Of a DNA stretch of 64,000 nt, positions 41,390 through 51,195 are shown in pieces (within the stretch, counting starts at the first letter, position 1; each line of letters begins with the position of its first letter). The translations under genes and the position numbers were made by a program. The DNA is from PHAA01 sp963665865. Lineage in GTDB: Bacteria > Bacillota > Syntrophomonadia > Syntrophomonadales > Syntrophomonadaceae. The notes beneath the pieces are model-generated. The model worked only from the letters and a program-made list of their open reading frames with translations. It ran no database searches and was not told the origin of the DNA. Where the stretch lies: positions 1,240,001 through 1,304,000 of the forward strand of contig CAXXWF010000001.1 of the NCBI GenBank assembly GCA_963665865.2, read 5' to 3'.

Positions 41390-42823
41390 ATGAATCGCAA
41401 CTGGAAATTCTTCAATTATTTGATTTCAACTATTCTTGGCCTAGCAGCCATTCTGTCGATATACTGCGCCTGGAGTCCCTTTATATTTACAATCTATAAT
41501 AATAGCACTCTCCAAAGTAATGCTATGGAGGTGCCCATGAGAATGGTTGGTGTTAATGTGCCCAACCTCATGTGGTTAGGTGCTGCCGTTGGAATTATAA
41601 TATTTCTGTTAGCTAAAAGAAGGAAGCTCTCTGCCGGTTTCTTATGGATCAATGGCATAGCCATCTTAATTATTCTTGGCAACATAATAGTATGGATTGC
41701 TTGGATGCATCCCCAGCCGGATTTTCTTTATGAGAATGATGAATTTGGGTTTTCTTTGCAAATACCGGACGATTTTAGGGATACAGTTGATATAAAGGAA
41801 GACGGCAACTTTATTTACTTTGTAAACAAAGAAATACAAGCTGCAGAGCCCGATTATATTTTTGGTACGGTGGGCAGAATTGAAATCTATGATAAAGAAG
41901 CATATACCAAAGAAAGGATATATGAGGGCGCAGATATATATGGGCTAAGGTATCTGGGGGAAAACGAAAAATATTATTTTGGCTGGGCTCATGCCACTGA
42001 CGTTCAAGTTCCAGATGAGGCTTCAGGGCAGCTAAGCCGGCAATTTAGGGGTATGGAAGAAGAATTCAATGAAATGCTAAAGACTTTTAAAATAATTGAT
42101 ATATCCGGATTTGATATTGCCAGCCAGAAGGAATATATAACCAACAATTTTTATAAATCGGTTAATTATGATCCCAGCCAAGGTCTATTAGGTTTCACCA
42201 TACCTATAACAATACCCGAAAGCTATCGGTTTTATCTCCACGTTAGCGGAAGAATGTTCATGGGAAATAAGTCCGACGGGATGAGTTTTCATGCTTTTGA
42301 TGAAGAAAGTGAAAACTTCAGTTGGGAAATGGGGAAAACCTATACATATGCATTGAATTCGGAAAACTTGGACGATTGCATTTTAGATTTTGGTTTGATA
42401 GATACCAATAATAATGAGCTTGTGCACACTATCCATATTTCTCCCGACGGAACAAAAATCCTTGATAATACCTCCAAACTACTATGCTATATTAAAAATT
42501 ATAACGAGAAAACCAGGATGTTAACCTTTGACGAAATTGAATGGATCCTGCAAACCGATACCAAAAGGGTAAAAGAGTTAGGGTTGGATGCTGAATTAGA
42601 TTTCCCCGATGGTTATTATATTTATAATGAATCTGAGGAGAAAAATAGTTTAAAGGTGGCAGATGATGTTAATATATTTATTCTCAATTGGAGCGATTTG
42701 GCAAAACCATCTTTAACCGATCTGAATGGGCTTAAGAAACGTATGATGGAATATCAGTTCCCATTTCAATTAACAATAAAAGATGGGGTTATTGCCCAGA
42801 TATCACAGGCCTATACACCTTAG
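41390..42823 (+). CDS. Membrane protein with a large extracellular part, unknown
   Basis: I do not recognise a family. From the ATG at 41390 (AAGGA eight bases upstream) the protein has 477 residues: three membrane helices (about 9-30, 54-72 and 80-101) followed by an acidic extracellular region with few cysteines. Residues 110-225 look like a beta-rich domain (YENDEFGFSLQIPDDF resembles the start of PsbP-like or lipoprotein domains). The open frame to 41342 has no ribosome site. It begins 54 bp after the amidase stop and may be the last gene of that operon. A very strong hairpin follows. Confidence 0.75.
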   Translation: MNRNWKFFNYLISTILGLAAILSIYCAWSPFIFTIYNNSTLQSNAMEVPMRMVGVNVPNLMWLGAAVGIIIFLLAKRRKLSAGFLWINGIAILIILGNIIVWIAWMHPQPDFLYENDEFGFSLQIPDDFRDTVDIKEDGNFIYFVNKEIQAAEPDYIFGTVGRIEIYDKEAYTKERIYEGADIYGLRYLGENEKYYFGWAHATDVQVPDEASGQLSRQFRGMEEEFNEMLKTFKIIDISGFDIASQKEYITNNFYKSVNYDPSQGLLGFTIPITIPESYRFYLHVSGRMFMGNKSDGMSFHAFDEESENFSWEMGKTYTYALNSENLDDCILDFGLIDTNNNELVHTIHISPDGTKILDNTSKLLCYIKNYNEKTRMLTFDEIEWILQTDTKRVKELGLDAELDFPDGYYIYNESEEKNSLKVADDVNIFILNWSDLAKPSLTDLNGLKKRMMEYQFPFQLTIKDGVIAQISQAYTP

Positions 42824-42849
42824 CACGAGGCTGCGCAGAAGGCACGATT

Positions 42850-42898
42850 ACACTAAAGGGGACCCATGAAGAAGGGCCTCATGGGTCCCCTTTAGTGT
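42850..42898. terminator. Perfect 20-bp hairpin between convergent genes
   Basis: The arms 42850-42869 (ACACTAAAGGGGACCCATGA) and 42879-42898 are exact complements around a 9-base loop. T-tracts are absent, but the symmetric stem between convergent genes is a credible bidirectional transcription barrier. Confidence 0.7.
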
Positions 42899-42901
42899 TC
42901 A

Positions 42902-43804
42902 TTAGGGCAGGATTTTTGAAGTAATGGCAACCCCCACAGGGTTTAAACCTACGTTAATAGTTCTGAAAATTTTACCGGTGGATCTCTTCAGTACTACCAC
43001 CCGGTTTAAAGAAGACTGAGCTATATAAACATATTTGTTGTCAGGCGTCATAGCTAGACCCATAGGATTACCGAGGCACTCGATGGTCTTAAACAAGGTC
43101 TTTTGGGCAAGATTGATGACCGAAACTGCGTTGGTTGGTTCATGGGTTATATAGGCGTCTTTTTGATCGGGTGTGATAGCAATGTAATACGGGTATTCGG
43201 CCTCTAGTTGGATATTACCTAGCGGTTTCCTGCTTTTGAGATCGATTTCCGATACGTAAGTAGCTTCTTCGGAGTTGGTAACATAGGCTCTTTTGCCATT
43301 TGCGGTTATCGCCATCTGGTTGGAGTAGCCGCCGGTGTCAATATAGTCCACAACCTTCAGCGTTTTCTGATTAATTACAATAATGAAAGCGGGATTATTG
43401 CTAAGCACATAGACCCATTTACCATCTGGAGATACTTTTACATCCAGCGGATATGCCAGGTCCAATGATATGGTTTTAGCTGTTTTATCCAAGGTCCTTA
43501 TGATGGATAAGAAAGCAGAATCATTGAGACTGCTGGGTGCATAAGCACGCCAGGCATTGGGCGTAAGGGTAATGGAGCTGGCATCGTGCGGGAGCTGAAT
43601 AGTGGCTATCAATTTGTGGTTAATCAGATTGATAACACCTACTATATTCTTACCCATTAGAACCCAAAGCTGATTAAACCTGGTGGGTGGAGCTAACGCG
43701 AATGGACCATATGGGAGCTTGATAGTTCCTTCAAGTTTATGGGTTTGGGTATCAATTACCGAAATGGAATTTGACTGGTTGTTGATTACATAAGCCGTTC
43801 CCAT
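42902..43804 (-). CDS. YVTN-type beta-propeller repeat protein
   Basis: The 300-residue protein is built of about seven beta-propeller blades of the YVTN/YncE type (AYVINNQSNSISVIDTQTHK, AITANGKRAYVTNSEEATYV, AMTPDNKYVYIAQSSLNRVV). There is no signal peptide, so unlike most relatives it appears cytoplasmic, or its start is misread. The ATG is supported by GGAAGGAG. Such proteins bind ligands or metals, or act as scaffolds; no catalytic residues can be named. It is transcribed alone. Confidence 0.88.
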   Translation of the reverse strand: MGTAYVINNQSNSISVIDTQTHKLEGTIKLPYGPFALAPPTRFNQLWVLMGKNIVGVINLINHKLIATIQLPHDASSITLTPNAWRAYAPSSLNDSAFLSIIRTLDKTAKTISLDLAYPLDVKVSPDGKWVYVLSNNPAFIIVINQKTLKVVDYIDTGGYSNQMAITANGKRAYVTNSEEATYVSEIDLKSRKPLGNIQLEAEYPYYIAITPDQKDAYITHEPTNAVSVINLAQKTLFKTIECLGNPMGLAMTPDNKYVYIAQSSLNRVVVLKRSTGKIFRTINVGLNPVGVAITSKILP

Positions 43805-43930
43805 TTATGTCACTCCTTCCTAATTTTTCTATAGTCCATCTTACGCGTCTCAGAAAGGTTAAGTGACAGATTCATAATTTGTTATCCCAACCACCTGAAC
43901 TATTGTTATTGGTAAGAAAATAACGTTCGT

Positions 43931-44009
43931 GTCATCCTGAGTGCAGCGAAGGATCTCCTTCGGAGAATAGTATATCGGCGATAAGATCCTTCACTTCGTT
44001 CAGGATGAC
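43931..44009. repeat. GTCATCCTGAG-type inverted repeat
   Basis: GTCATCCTGAGTGCAGCGAAGG at the left is mirrored by AAGATCCTTC..TTCAGGATGAC at the right. It is the most symmetric of the three copies in the window. It lies in the 43805-44221 gap; apart from the RND terminator nothing else is evident there. Confidence 0.8.
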
Positions 44010-44168
44010 ATTATTGTTAGATTTCCATGGGTGGTTGTGTCCTTTGGGGATGAGGGGTTAATAAGGAAAAAATGAGATTGTAGGAGAGCATCTGCTTGAA
44101 GAATGAAAAAACGAGCAAGGAGTAGATATTACTAAAAAATAAATGCCTTGGCTGCAGAAAATAAGAGA

Positions 44169-44198
44169 AAACAAGGGGTTTAAGGTGATCCCTTGTTT
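44169..44198 (-). terminator. Terminator of the RND efflux operon
   Basis: On the minus strand AAACAAGGG (44198-44190) pairs with CCCTTGTTT (44177-44169), followed by a T-rich stretch. The stem resembles the dispersed repeat arms (AAACAAGGGG / CTTGTTTCC), so a repeat may have been recruited as terminator. Confidence 0.6.
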
Positions 44199-44221
44199 CC
44201 TCTTCCAAGATTAGGCAGCTA

Positions 44222-47200
44222 TTAAATGGCTGCCGATTTGTCATGATGACGCAGCTGCCGTCTAATTTTCCAATCATCAAATATGGTATACACAATTGGA
44301 ATCACAAAGAGGGTAAAAAGCGTCGAGCTTAATAATCCCCCGATTAAGACCCAGGCCATACCACTGCGCATTTCTGCACCCTCAGTCAAGGCCAAAGCTG
44401 TTGGTAGCATGCCTACCACCATGGTGATGGTAGTCATCAGAATAGGTTTCAAACGGGTAGTGCCGGCCTCAACCAGAGCTTCACGCAAGGTTCTGCCCCG
44501 ATCCATTAAAGTATGGGTGTAGTCAATCAACAAAGTACCGTTCTTAGCCACCAGTCCATCCAGCATGATAATTCCAATCATACTAAAAATGTTCAAATTT
44601 GCCCTGAATATAGCCATGGTTATCAGAGCTCCTACCAGTCCAAAGGGTAGAGATAACATACGGATTAATGGAGTCGAGAATGATTCATAGAGCATGATCA
44701 GAATCATATAGACTAACAATACTGACAAAGCGAGAGCTTGCAGTAGAGGACCGGTGGTATCCGCCATGCTCTGGTCCTGCCCGCCGTAAGTAATGGAAAA
44801 ACCGGGTGGTAAGGAGAGCCCGGCTAGTTTCCCTTTTACTTCGGTCATAAATTCACCCATCGGCCGATTGTTGACACTGCCCGAAACGGTAATAGCCCTC
44901 TGCCTATCCACCCGGCGAATATCCTTGGGGCCATTGCCATAATCAATAGAAGCCACTTGACCCAGGGGAGCGGTGCCCAGCGAGCCTGTTACCAGAAGGT
45001 TCTTTAAATTATTTACGTCCAATTTGTTAGCCCCAGCCAGTCGAACTGTAATATCTGTTTCTTTATCGCCCTCCCGAAATACCCCGGCAGTTTGACCATT
45101 TACAGCGGCTTTTAGAGTACTTGTTATATCATTCAGGGATAGACCATAAAACGCAGTGCGTGCCCGGTCCGGATTTATTTCCAGCTCGGGTTGTCCCAGT
45201 CGCCAGTTCGTATCCACATCGGCAGCACCCGAGGTCTCGCTTACAATAGTCTTAACCTGTTCGGTAAGTGTGTTTAATTGAACCGGGTCATTGCCTTTCA
45301 CCATAATTTGGATTGATGAGGCGCCGCCGCCGCCACCGCCACCCATAGAGTCTGCTACTGAAACCAGAACTTTGCCTCCAGTAAAGCCTTTAGTCGTTCT
45401 GCGAAGGCTGTCTCCCACCTCCCAGACAGTCCTTTTTCGTTCAGTTTTCGAGACGAGCTTTATACTAATCCGTCCGGAGTTGGCGCCCGAGGAAGAGCCC
45501 CTTCCCCCGGAGCCAATGGAAGTCTGGTAATTTTCAACCTCCGGAATCTGCTTCACATACTCTTCTAATTGTCTCAAAGCCGCATCGGTCTGCGCAATAG
45601 GGATACCCTGAGCCATTTCGAGCGAGACCGAAATAGCCCCTTGATCTGTCTTGGGAGTAAATTCGGTGCCTACCAGTCCCAGGGGAACTACGGTCAAGCT
45701 TAGGAAAAAGGCCAGCGCTGAACCTGCCAGTACCTTGCGGCGGTTGTGCATAGACCACCTCAGCAATCTAACATAATTAGCTTTGAGCTTGGAACCCAGC
45801 GGAACGGTACGCCGCCAGATAAAATCGAATCTCGATGGTTTAGCATTCTCCTCAGGCATATCAATTTTGGGTTTGTATAGCAATGAGACCAACATGGGGG
45901 TAAGAGTAAAGGACACGAACAAAGAAAACAGGGTGGCGAAGACCACCGTAAGACCAAATTGCCTGAACATCTGGCCAACCATCCCGCTCATAAATGCGAT
46001 GGGTACAAAAACCACTATGTCCGACAGGGTAATAGCGATGGCGGCCATACCAATCTCACTGCGGCCATCCAGAGCAGCCTGGGCCGGCAATTTACCCATA
46101 GCCCAATGTCGGTCGATGTTCTCCAATACAACAATGGAGTCATCCACCAGAATACCAATACATAAAGCCAGCCCCATTAAGGACATCATGTTGAAGGTGA
46201 AACCGGCAAAATTAATCATCATTATAGTTGCTAGTAATGAAGTGGGAATAGACAGTAATACGATCAGGGTTGGACGCCATTTACGCAGGAACAGGAACAG
46301 GATTATTCCCGTACAGAAAATACCTTCAAGAATAGTACTCGTTGTACCATTTAGAGATTTCTGTACAAAGTCGGCGGAATCGTTGTTAATTACTATTTTG
46401 CAATCAGGCGGCAAGTCCTTTTGCAGGGCAGCCAGTTCCGCCTTGGCTCCTTGCGCGACTGCCACCACGCTGGCATCACTCTGTTTGCTGATCTGGATAC
46501 CAACCGCATCTTTACCGTTGAGACGGGTATGCTGACGAACTTCGGCAAAACCGTCTACCACCGCGGCAATTTCCTTTAACGGTACCGGGTAGCCAGAAGA
46601 GGTTGGGATTTGGATTTGGCTAATTTCATTTATACTTTTATATTGACCCAGGACCCGCAGATTGTACTCAGCTTCCGGCCTATCCAGGCGGCCGCTGGGA
46701 TCATTTAAGTTTTCCGATTTTAAACGGTTAATTACCTGATTAAGGGTTAGGCCAAAGCCCTCCATTTTACTTTTATCCACGTTAATCTGAATTTCCCGTT
46801 GTACACCGCCAGTAACAGAAACCTCGGCAACTCCGGCTACCCTCTGCAGGCGGTCTGCCACAGTATCATTAGCAATGTCGTATAGTTCATTCAAAGGCCG
46901 ATCACCACTTAAAGCCATGGTCAGGATGGGCATATTATTCATGTCCATTTTCATTACTACCGGATCAGCAGCCCCAGAGGGCAGTTTCCCGCGAATAGAA
47001 TCAATTTTTTTCTGTACATCCATAGTTGCCTGATTGGCATCAGCCGAAAGGTCAAATTCCAGGGATACACTTCCCGAGCCAGTAGAGGCGGTGGAAGTTT
47101 CCTGTTTTAAGCCGCTCAGGGATGACAGCGCATCTTCAATAGGTTTAATAACCTGCCCTTCTATTTCCTCCGCGCCTGCGCCCGGATAGCTTACCCGGAC

Positions 47201-47338
47201 TGATACAACCGGTATATTAATGGCGGGGTACAATTCTACCCCGATTCGACTATATGTAAATAGCCCCAGAACCACGAATACAAGAATAATCGTAGTCATC
47301 ATCTTGGGGCGTTCAATCGCCAGTTTAGTTAAATGCAA
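44222..47338 (-). CDS. RND efflux pump (HAE1/AcrB-like)
   Basis: This is a full-length RND transporter with 12 membrane helices and two large external loops. The proton-relay aspartates are in GILVDDSIVVLENIDRH of helix 4. The first helix carries KMMTTIILVFVVLGLF, and the second half has SVLLVYMILIMLYESFSTPL. It exports lipophilic compounds using the proton gradient together with the adaptor encoded upstream. In Gram-positives such pumps work without an outer-membrane channel. The start is unclear: the GTG at 47347 has no ribosome site, whereas the TTG three codons later (47338) has AAGGGG eight bases upstream. Confidence 0.93.
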   Translation of the reverse strand: MHLTKLAIERPKMMTTIILVFVVLGLFTYSRIGVELYPAINIPVVSVRVSYPGAGAEEIEGQVIKPIEDALSSLSGLKQETSTASTGSGSVSLEFDLSADANQATMDVQKKIDSIRGKLPSGAADPVVMKMDMNNMPILTMALSGDRPLNELYDIANDTVADRLQRVAGVAEVSVTGGVQREIQINVDKSKMEGFGLTLNQVINRLKSENLNDPSGRLDRPEAEYNLRVLGQYKSINEISQIQIPTSSGYPVPLKEIAAVVDGFAEVRQHTRLNGKDAVGIQISKQSDASVVAVAQGAKAELAALQKDLPPDCKIVINNDSADFVQKSLNGTTSTILEGIFCTGIILFLFLRKWRPTLIVLLSIPTSLLATIMMINFAGFTFNMMSLMGLALCIGILVDDSIVVLENIDRHWAMGKLPAQAALDGRSEIGMAAIAITLSDIVVFVPIAFMSGMVGQMFRQFGLTVVFATLFSLFVSFTLTPMLVSLLYKPKIDMPEENAKPSRFDFIWRRTVPLGSKLKANYVRLLRWSMHNRRKVLAGSALAFFLSLTVVPLGLVGTEFTPKTDQGAISVSLEMAQGIPIAQTDAALRQLEEYVKQIPEVENYQTSIGSGGRGSSSGANSGRISIKLVSKTERKRTVWEVGDSLRRTTKGFTGGKVLVSVADSMGGGGGGGASSIQIMVKGNDPVQLNTLTEQVKTIVSETSGAADVDTNWRLGQPELEINPDRARTAFYGLSLNDITSTLKAAVNGQTAGVFREGDKETDITVRLAGANKLDVNNLKNLLVTGSLGTAPLGQVASIDYGNGPKDIRRVDRQRAITVSGSVNNRPMGEFMTEVKGKLAGLSLPPGFSITYGGQDQSMADTTGPLLQALALSVLLVYMILIMLYESFSTPLIRMLSLPFGLVGALITMAIFRANLNIFSMIGIIMLDGLVAKNGTLLIDYTHTLMDRGRTLREALVEAGTTRLKPILMTTITMVVGMLPTALALTEGAEMRSGMAWVLIGGLLSSTLFTLFVIPIVYTIFDDWKIRRQLRHHDKSAAI

Positions 47339-47379
47339 GTCCTTCACCCCTTTATTGATACTTCAAACAGACTGCCGGT

Positions 47380-48471
47380 CTATTTGGCGACCACTATCTT
47401 TATTCCGTCTTTCAACATCGCATCATTGCCATTAACAATAACTATATCGCCGTTATTCAAGCCCGATTTGATCAGGGTATTCTGTGCGTCAGACTCGCCC
47501 GCAATCACCGGGCATTCCTTGGCCACGCCATCCTTGGCCAAAAAGACCCGCTGGCTGCCGTTAACAGTGGTAACGGCCGTAGTTGGAACCAGCAAACCCG
47601 GCTCACCCACCCAGGTGAAAGAAGCTTCCGCAAACATACCTGGCTTCAATATCTGGTCAGGATTATCTATAAGGATTTTTATGGGAAAAACCTTGCTGCT
47701 GGAATTTGCTGCCAGAGCGATGTTCATAATAGTTCCTGGGAAAGGAAGGTCGGAAACGGCATTGACCGTCACCTTGACCTCCTGGCCTACCTTAAGCCGG
47801 TTGATCTGGGCTTCGTTTACATTTACCGTTACTGTCACTTTACTTAGATTCATAACGACAACCACAGGAGAAGAAGTCCCAGCTAATTCGCCTACATTAG
47901 CATTTCTGGCGGTCACAACACCGCTCAATGGAGACTTGACGAAAGAATCATTGTATTTCACCTGGCTTTGAGCTAGACTTGCTTGGGCAGATATTAAGGC
48001 TACCTGAGCCTTATCTAGGGCTCCCTTGTAGTTATTGTCATAATCTGCTTGGCTTAACGCTCCAGCTGTAAGCAGTTCTTGACCACGGTTAAATTGTTTA
48101 AGGGCTAAATCACAAGTAATTTGGGCTGCTTGCACAGTTGCCTCGGCAACGTTTACAGCAGCGGCGAGATCATCCGATTCCAAAGCAACCATGGTCTGAC
48201 CTGTTGATACCAGACTTCCTACGTCAACCGATACGCCGGCTATCTTGCCTGCCGTTTTGGGCACGACGTTGGCTGCATTCAGGGCTTCCAATTTGCCATC
48301 CACGGTCAATACCTCTTCTAAAGGACCGATCTGGGCTGCTTTAGTAGTGGCGTTTACCGTCGGATCCTTGGCCGGAGCCACTGTGGTTGTGCTTTTCTTG
48401 CTATATAGTACCCCCGCCAGAGCAACAATAAGCAGTACACCAGCCACAATGATTATCCAATATTTACGCAT
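47380..48471 (-). CDS. RND efflux adaptor (membrane fusion protein)
   Basis: An N-terminal membrane anchor (about residues 5-23) is followed by a barrel-sandwich (lipoyl-like) half (VVPKTAGKIAGVSVDVGSLV), a helical hairpin with coiled-coil character (about 105-165), the second sandwich half (SFVKSPLSGVVTARNANVGE), a beta-barrel and a membrane-proximal domain. It links the pump to the envelope and delivers substrates. The ATG has GGAGGG. Both genes are on one transcript, with the adaptor first. Confidence 0.92.
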   Translation of the reverse strand: MRKYWIIIVAGVLLIVALAGVLYSKKSTTTVAPAKDPTVNATTKAAQIGPLEEVLTVDGKLEALNAANVVPKTAGKIAGVSVDVGSLVSTGQTMVALESDDLAAAVNVAEATVQAAQITCDLALKQFNRGQELLTAGALSQADYDNNYKGALDKAQVALISAQASLAQSQVKYNDSFVKSPLSGVVTARNANVGELAGTSSPVVVVMNLSKVTVTVNVNEAQINRLKVGQEVKVTVNAVSDLPFPGTIMNIALAANSSSKVFPIKILIDNPDQILKPGMFAEASFTWVGEPGLLVPTTAVTTVNGSQRVFLAKDGVAKECPVIAGESDAQNTLIKSGLNNGDIVIVNGNDAMLKDGIKIVVAK

Positions 48472-48674
48472 TGAGAGTCTCCCTCCTCTATAATAGTGTG
48501 AAATACTATTTGCTAGGTGTACGTTACCGCGCAGCGACGCCTAGTGATATCTGGTAAGGGGTATTTAATATCAGAGACATTATGCAACGCTTCTATAATA
48601 TCCCAAAAATATTCTTTAATAAACAGGATTTTTGTTGTTATTCAAAGAAAATACTATTATAGGAGGTGGACTTA

Positions 48675-48707
48675 ATGAGTATTTACCAAGTTATGAGAAA
48701 TATGTAA
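48675..48707 (+). CDS. Possible 10-codon leader peptide before the GNAT gene
   Basis: MSIYQVMRNM is preceded by a near-ideal AGGAGGTG six bases upstream, far stronger than most sites here, and ends 76 bp before the acetyltransferase ATG. No hairpin typical of attenuation is obvious. The rest of the 48472-48783 gap is AT-rich and must hold the divergent promoters of the RND operon and this gene. Whether the peptide is made is unknown. Confidence 0.35.
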   Translation: MSIYQVMRNM

Positions 48708-48783
48708 ATATGTATTTAAGTGCTGCCATTAGTTGAAAGATAATCAATACATCAGATTAAATAACAGCAGAAGGAAGCGCAGT

Positions 48784-49353
48784 ATGAACGATTACACTAT
48801 TCGTACCATGGACGTAAGTGAACTTTGGAAAATCTATAAACACATTAAGCAGGACTTTCCGGTTGGGGAGTACGCCCCTTATGAAATTTTGTCCCGGCAA
48901 TTGCGGGAAGGTCTTCAGCAAGGGCTGATTTTGCGTTTAGGCGAACAGGACCTGGCCTATGCTATTTGTGCAGCGAGTACGGATTATGTTCTGTTAAGCC
49001 TGATGGCGGTATTTCCAGAGTTTAGAGGACAGGGTGTGGGATCCGGATTCCTGCAGGCCTTGCATCGCAAGTATGCCAACAAGCATGCCATAATCGGGGA
49101 GGTGGAACGTCTGGAACTAGCCTCCAATTCCAAAGAGCTGAAGCAGCGTCGCGAGCGAATTAAATTCTATAAAACAGCCGGTTTCTATTTGATTCCCGGG
49201 ATTAATTACACGATATGGGATGTACCTATGGATTTAATGGCACAACCCATCATCTCTTCCCCTGAAGCTATAAATGATGATATTCCCTTGATAATGTATC
49301 AGATCTATCTCAAACTTATGGGAAAACAGTTCATGCATAAGATGAGTATATAA
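48784..49353 (+). CDS. GNAT-family acetyltransferase
   Basis: The acetyl-CoA-binding segment LMAVFPEFRGQGVGSGFLQAL (motif A, about residues 76-96) is typical of GNAT enzymes. The start MNDYTIRTMD.. at the ATG 48784 has AAGGAAG upstream. The open frame extends back to a TTG at 48733 but lacks support. The product has 189 residues. The acceptor (an amino group of a small molecule or protein) cannot be told from the sequence. Confidence 0.85.
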   Translation: MNDYTIRTMDVSELWKIYKHIKQDFPVGEYAPYEILSRQLREGLQQGLILRLGEQDLAYAICAASTDYVLLSLMAVFPEFRGQGVGSGFLQALHRKYANKHAIIGEVERLELASNSKELKQRRERIKFYKTAGFYLIPGINYTIWDVPMDLMAQPIISSPEAINDDIPLIMYQIYLKLMGKQFMHKMSI

Positions 49354-49575
49354 AGCGTCCATGGAGGAAGTCACCATAATCTGAGTGAGAGTTCTCAGGC
49401 ATCCGGTCGCCAGAATGTAGTTTTAGAAAAAACACCTACCTCCCCGAACAAGTCAAAATCTTCTTCTTAATGAGCCCGACAGTTGCAAGGGAAATAAGCC
49501 TTAAATAACTATTGGTGTCTAAAAGTGTCCTCTCGTTTAGTTAGATATAATGAAGGGAAAAAATGACAATTTACC

Positions 49576-49628
49576 TAAATCATATTTAGATGGTAAATCA
49601 TATCTAAATTTATTGCCTACTGTATAAT
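49576..49628 (+). promoter_or_regulatory. Direct repeats and -10 element before the PAS kinase
   Basis: TAAATCATATTTAGATGG (49576-49593) is followed without a gap by TAAATCATATCTAAATTT (49594-49611), an 18-bp-period direct repeat. A consensus TATAAT lies at 49623-49628. The repeat occupies the -35 region, where a regulator could bind. The remaining bases since 49354 hold nothing I can name. Confidence 0.5.
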
Positions 49629-49663
49629 AAGGCATAGATGAGAGAGTGTAGGAGGTCGTTCGG

Positions 49664-51187
49664 GTGATGGATGAAAACATGACCAAAGAGCAATTAAGGG
49701 ACGAGCTGGCGAAACTGCGGCAGGAGAATATCCAACTGAAACAGGCTGAATTAGCTTTGCTGCAATCCGAGGCAAAGTTCCATAAAGCTTTTCATTGTAA
49801 TCCCGACCTAATGTCAATCAGTACCTTAAACGAAGGGCGTTATGTTGAGGTCAATGATGCTTTTATAGAAATTTCTGGTTATGAGCGGCATGAGGTTATT
49901 GGGTTTACTAATTTAGAAGTCGGTATCTGGGTAGTTCCCGAGCAGCGTGAAACGTTGATAGAACAAGTCCAGAAGTATGGAAGTATCCACAACTTTGAGA
50001 CCAAGTACAGATTGAAATCGGGAGAGATTAGGAATTTCAATCTATCTGTTGAGAAAATAGATATAGATGGTGAAGCACATCTTCTTGTTACAACGAGAGA
50101 CATTACCGAAAACAAACAGATGGAAGAGGCACTGCGTTTGTCAGAGGAATGCTTATCTAAAGCTTTCGACACCAGTCCTTTTATAATGACCATTACCACC
50201 CTGGAGGACGGGAGATTTATTAAGGCCAACAAGGCATTTTGCCGTATTTGGGGTTACAGTCATGAAGAAGTAGTAGATCATTCATCAATAGAGTTAGGAT
50301 TTTGGCTAAATATTGCTGACCGTGATCTGGTAGTAGAGAAGATCATGGCGCATCAATCTATTCAGGACCTGGAAATCGTTTGGGTAAAAAAGGGTGGAGA
50401 ACAAAGACTGGGATTATATTCTGCTGAAGGACTTGAAATTAACGGTGAACCATGTTTACTCAGTGTGCTTACGGATATTACAGACCTAAGGCAAATGGAA
50501 GTTGAAATGACCCGCCTGGATCGGCTTAATCTGGTAGGGGAAATGGCCGCTAGTATTGGCCACGAGATCCGCAACCCGATGACCATCGTGCGTGGCTACC
50601 TCCAGCTTTTGCGGGAGAATCAAGAGTATGTTCAAGAGATAGACCACTTTGATCTGATGATTGAAGAAATAGATAGAGCTAATTCCATCATTACTGAATT
50701 CCTCTCTCTTGCCAAAAACAAAATGGTGGAAATGACCCCCCGCAATCTAAACTCAATAATTAATAAATCCTTGCCGCTGATACAGGTCAAGGCTATAAGT
50801 AAAGATCATTATATTAAGCTGGAACTCGATGAATTGCCAGATATGCTTTTTGATGAGAAGGAAATTCGTCAGCTAATACTCAACATGGTCAATAACGGGC
50901 TGGAATCTATGTATTCGAGTGGAAGAGTTACTATAAAAAGTTTCATAGAAAAGGAAAAAGTGATACTGGCAGTTCAGGATCAAGGGCACGGGATAGACCG
51001 GGACTTGCTGGATAAGCTGGGAACCCCCTTTTTTACTACCAAAGATCAAGGTACAGGCTTAGGACTGGCAGTTTGCTACCGAATAGCTGCTCGGCATAAT
51101 GCCAAAATAGAAATAGAGACCAGTCCAACCGGGACCACTTTTTACGTTATATTTCCAATGCCTTTAGTTACCGCTGCAGTTAGCTGA
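49664..51187 (+). CDS. PAS-PAS sensor histidine kinase, sporulation-kinase-like
   Basis: A short coiled coil is followed by two PAS domains (about 35-155 and 160-280), a HisKA domain with His300 in ASIGHEIRNPMTIVRGYLQLL, and an ATPase domain (NMVNNGLES, DQGHGI, GTGLGLAV). There are no membrane helices. The GHEIRNPMTxVRG form of the histidine box is characteristic of the KinA/KinD-type sporulation kinases that feed the Spo0F/Spo0A relay. No response regulator is adjacent, consistent with an orphan phosphorelay kinase. The GTG at 49664 has GGAGG eight bases upstream; an ATG follows at 49667. Confidence 0.9.
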   Translation: MMDENMTKEQLRDELAKLRQENIQLKQAELALLQSEAKFHKAFHCNPDLMSISTLNEGRYVEVNDAFIEISGYERHEVIGFTNLEVGIWVVPEQRETLIEQVQKYGSIHNFETKYRLKSGEIRNFNLSVEKIDIDGEAHLLVTTRDITENKQMEEALRLSEECLSKAFDTSPFIMTITTLEDGRFIKANKAFCRIWGYSHEEVVDHSSIELGFWLNIADRDLVVEKIMAHQSIQDLEIVWVKKGGEQRLGLYSAEGLEINGEPCLLSVLTDITDLRQMEVEMTRLDRLNLVGEMAASIGHEIRNPMTIVRGYLQLLRENQEYVQEIDHFDLMIEEIDRANSIITEFLSLAKNKMVEMTPRNLNSIINKSLPLIQVKAISKDHYIKLELDELPDMLFDEKEIRQLILNMVNNGLESMYSSGRVTIKSFIEKEKVILAVQDQGHGIDRDLLDKLGTPFFTTKDQGTGLGLAVCYRIAARHNAKIEIETSPTGTTFYVIFPMPLVTAAVS

Positions 51188-51195
51188 AAGACCGG

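Noticed and set aside
44017..44295. 92-codon minus-strand frame at the RND gene end
   Set aside because: It overlaps the RND gene in another frame and crosses the operon terminator.
45783..46535. 250-codon plus-strand frame inside the RND gene
   Set aside because: It is antisense to a well-conserved transporter, with no independent evidence of coding.
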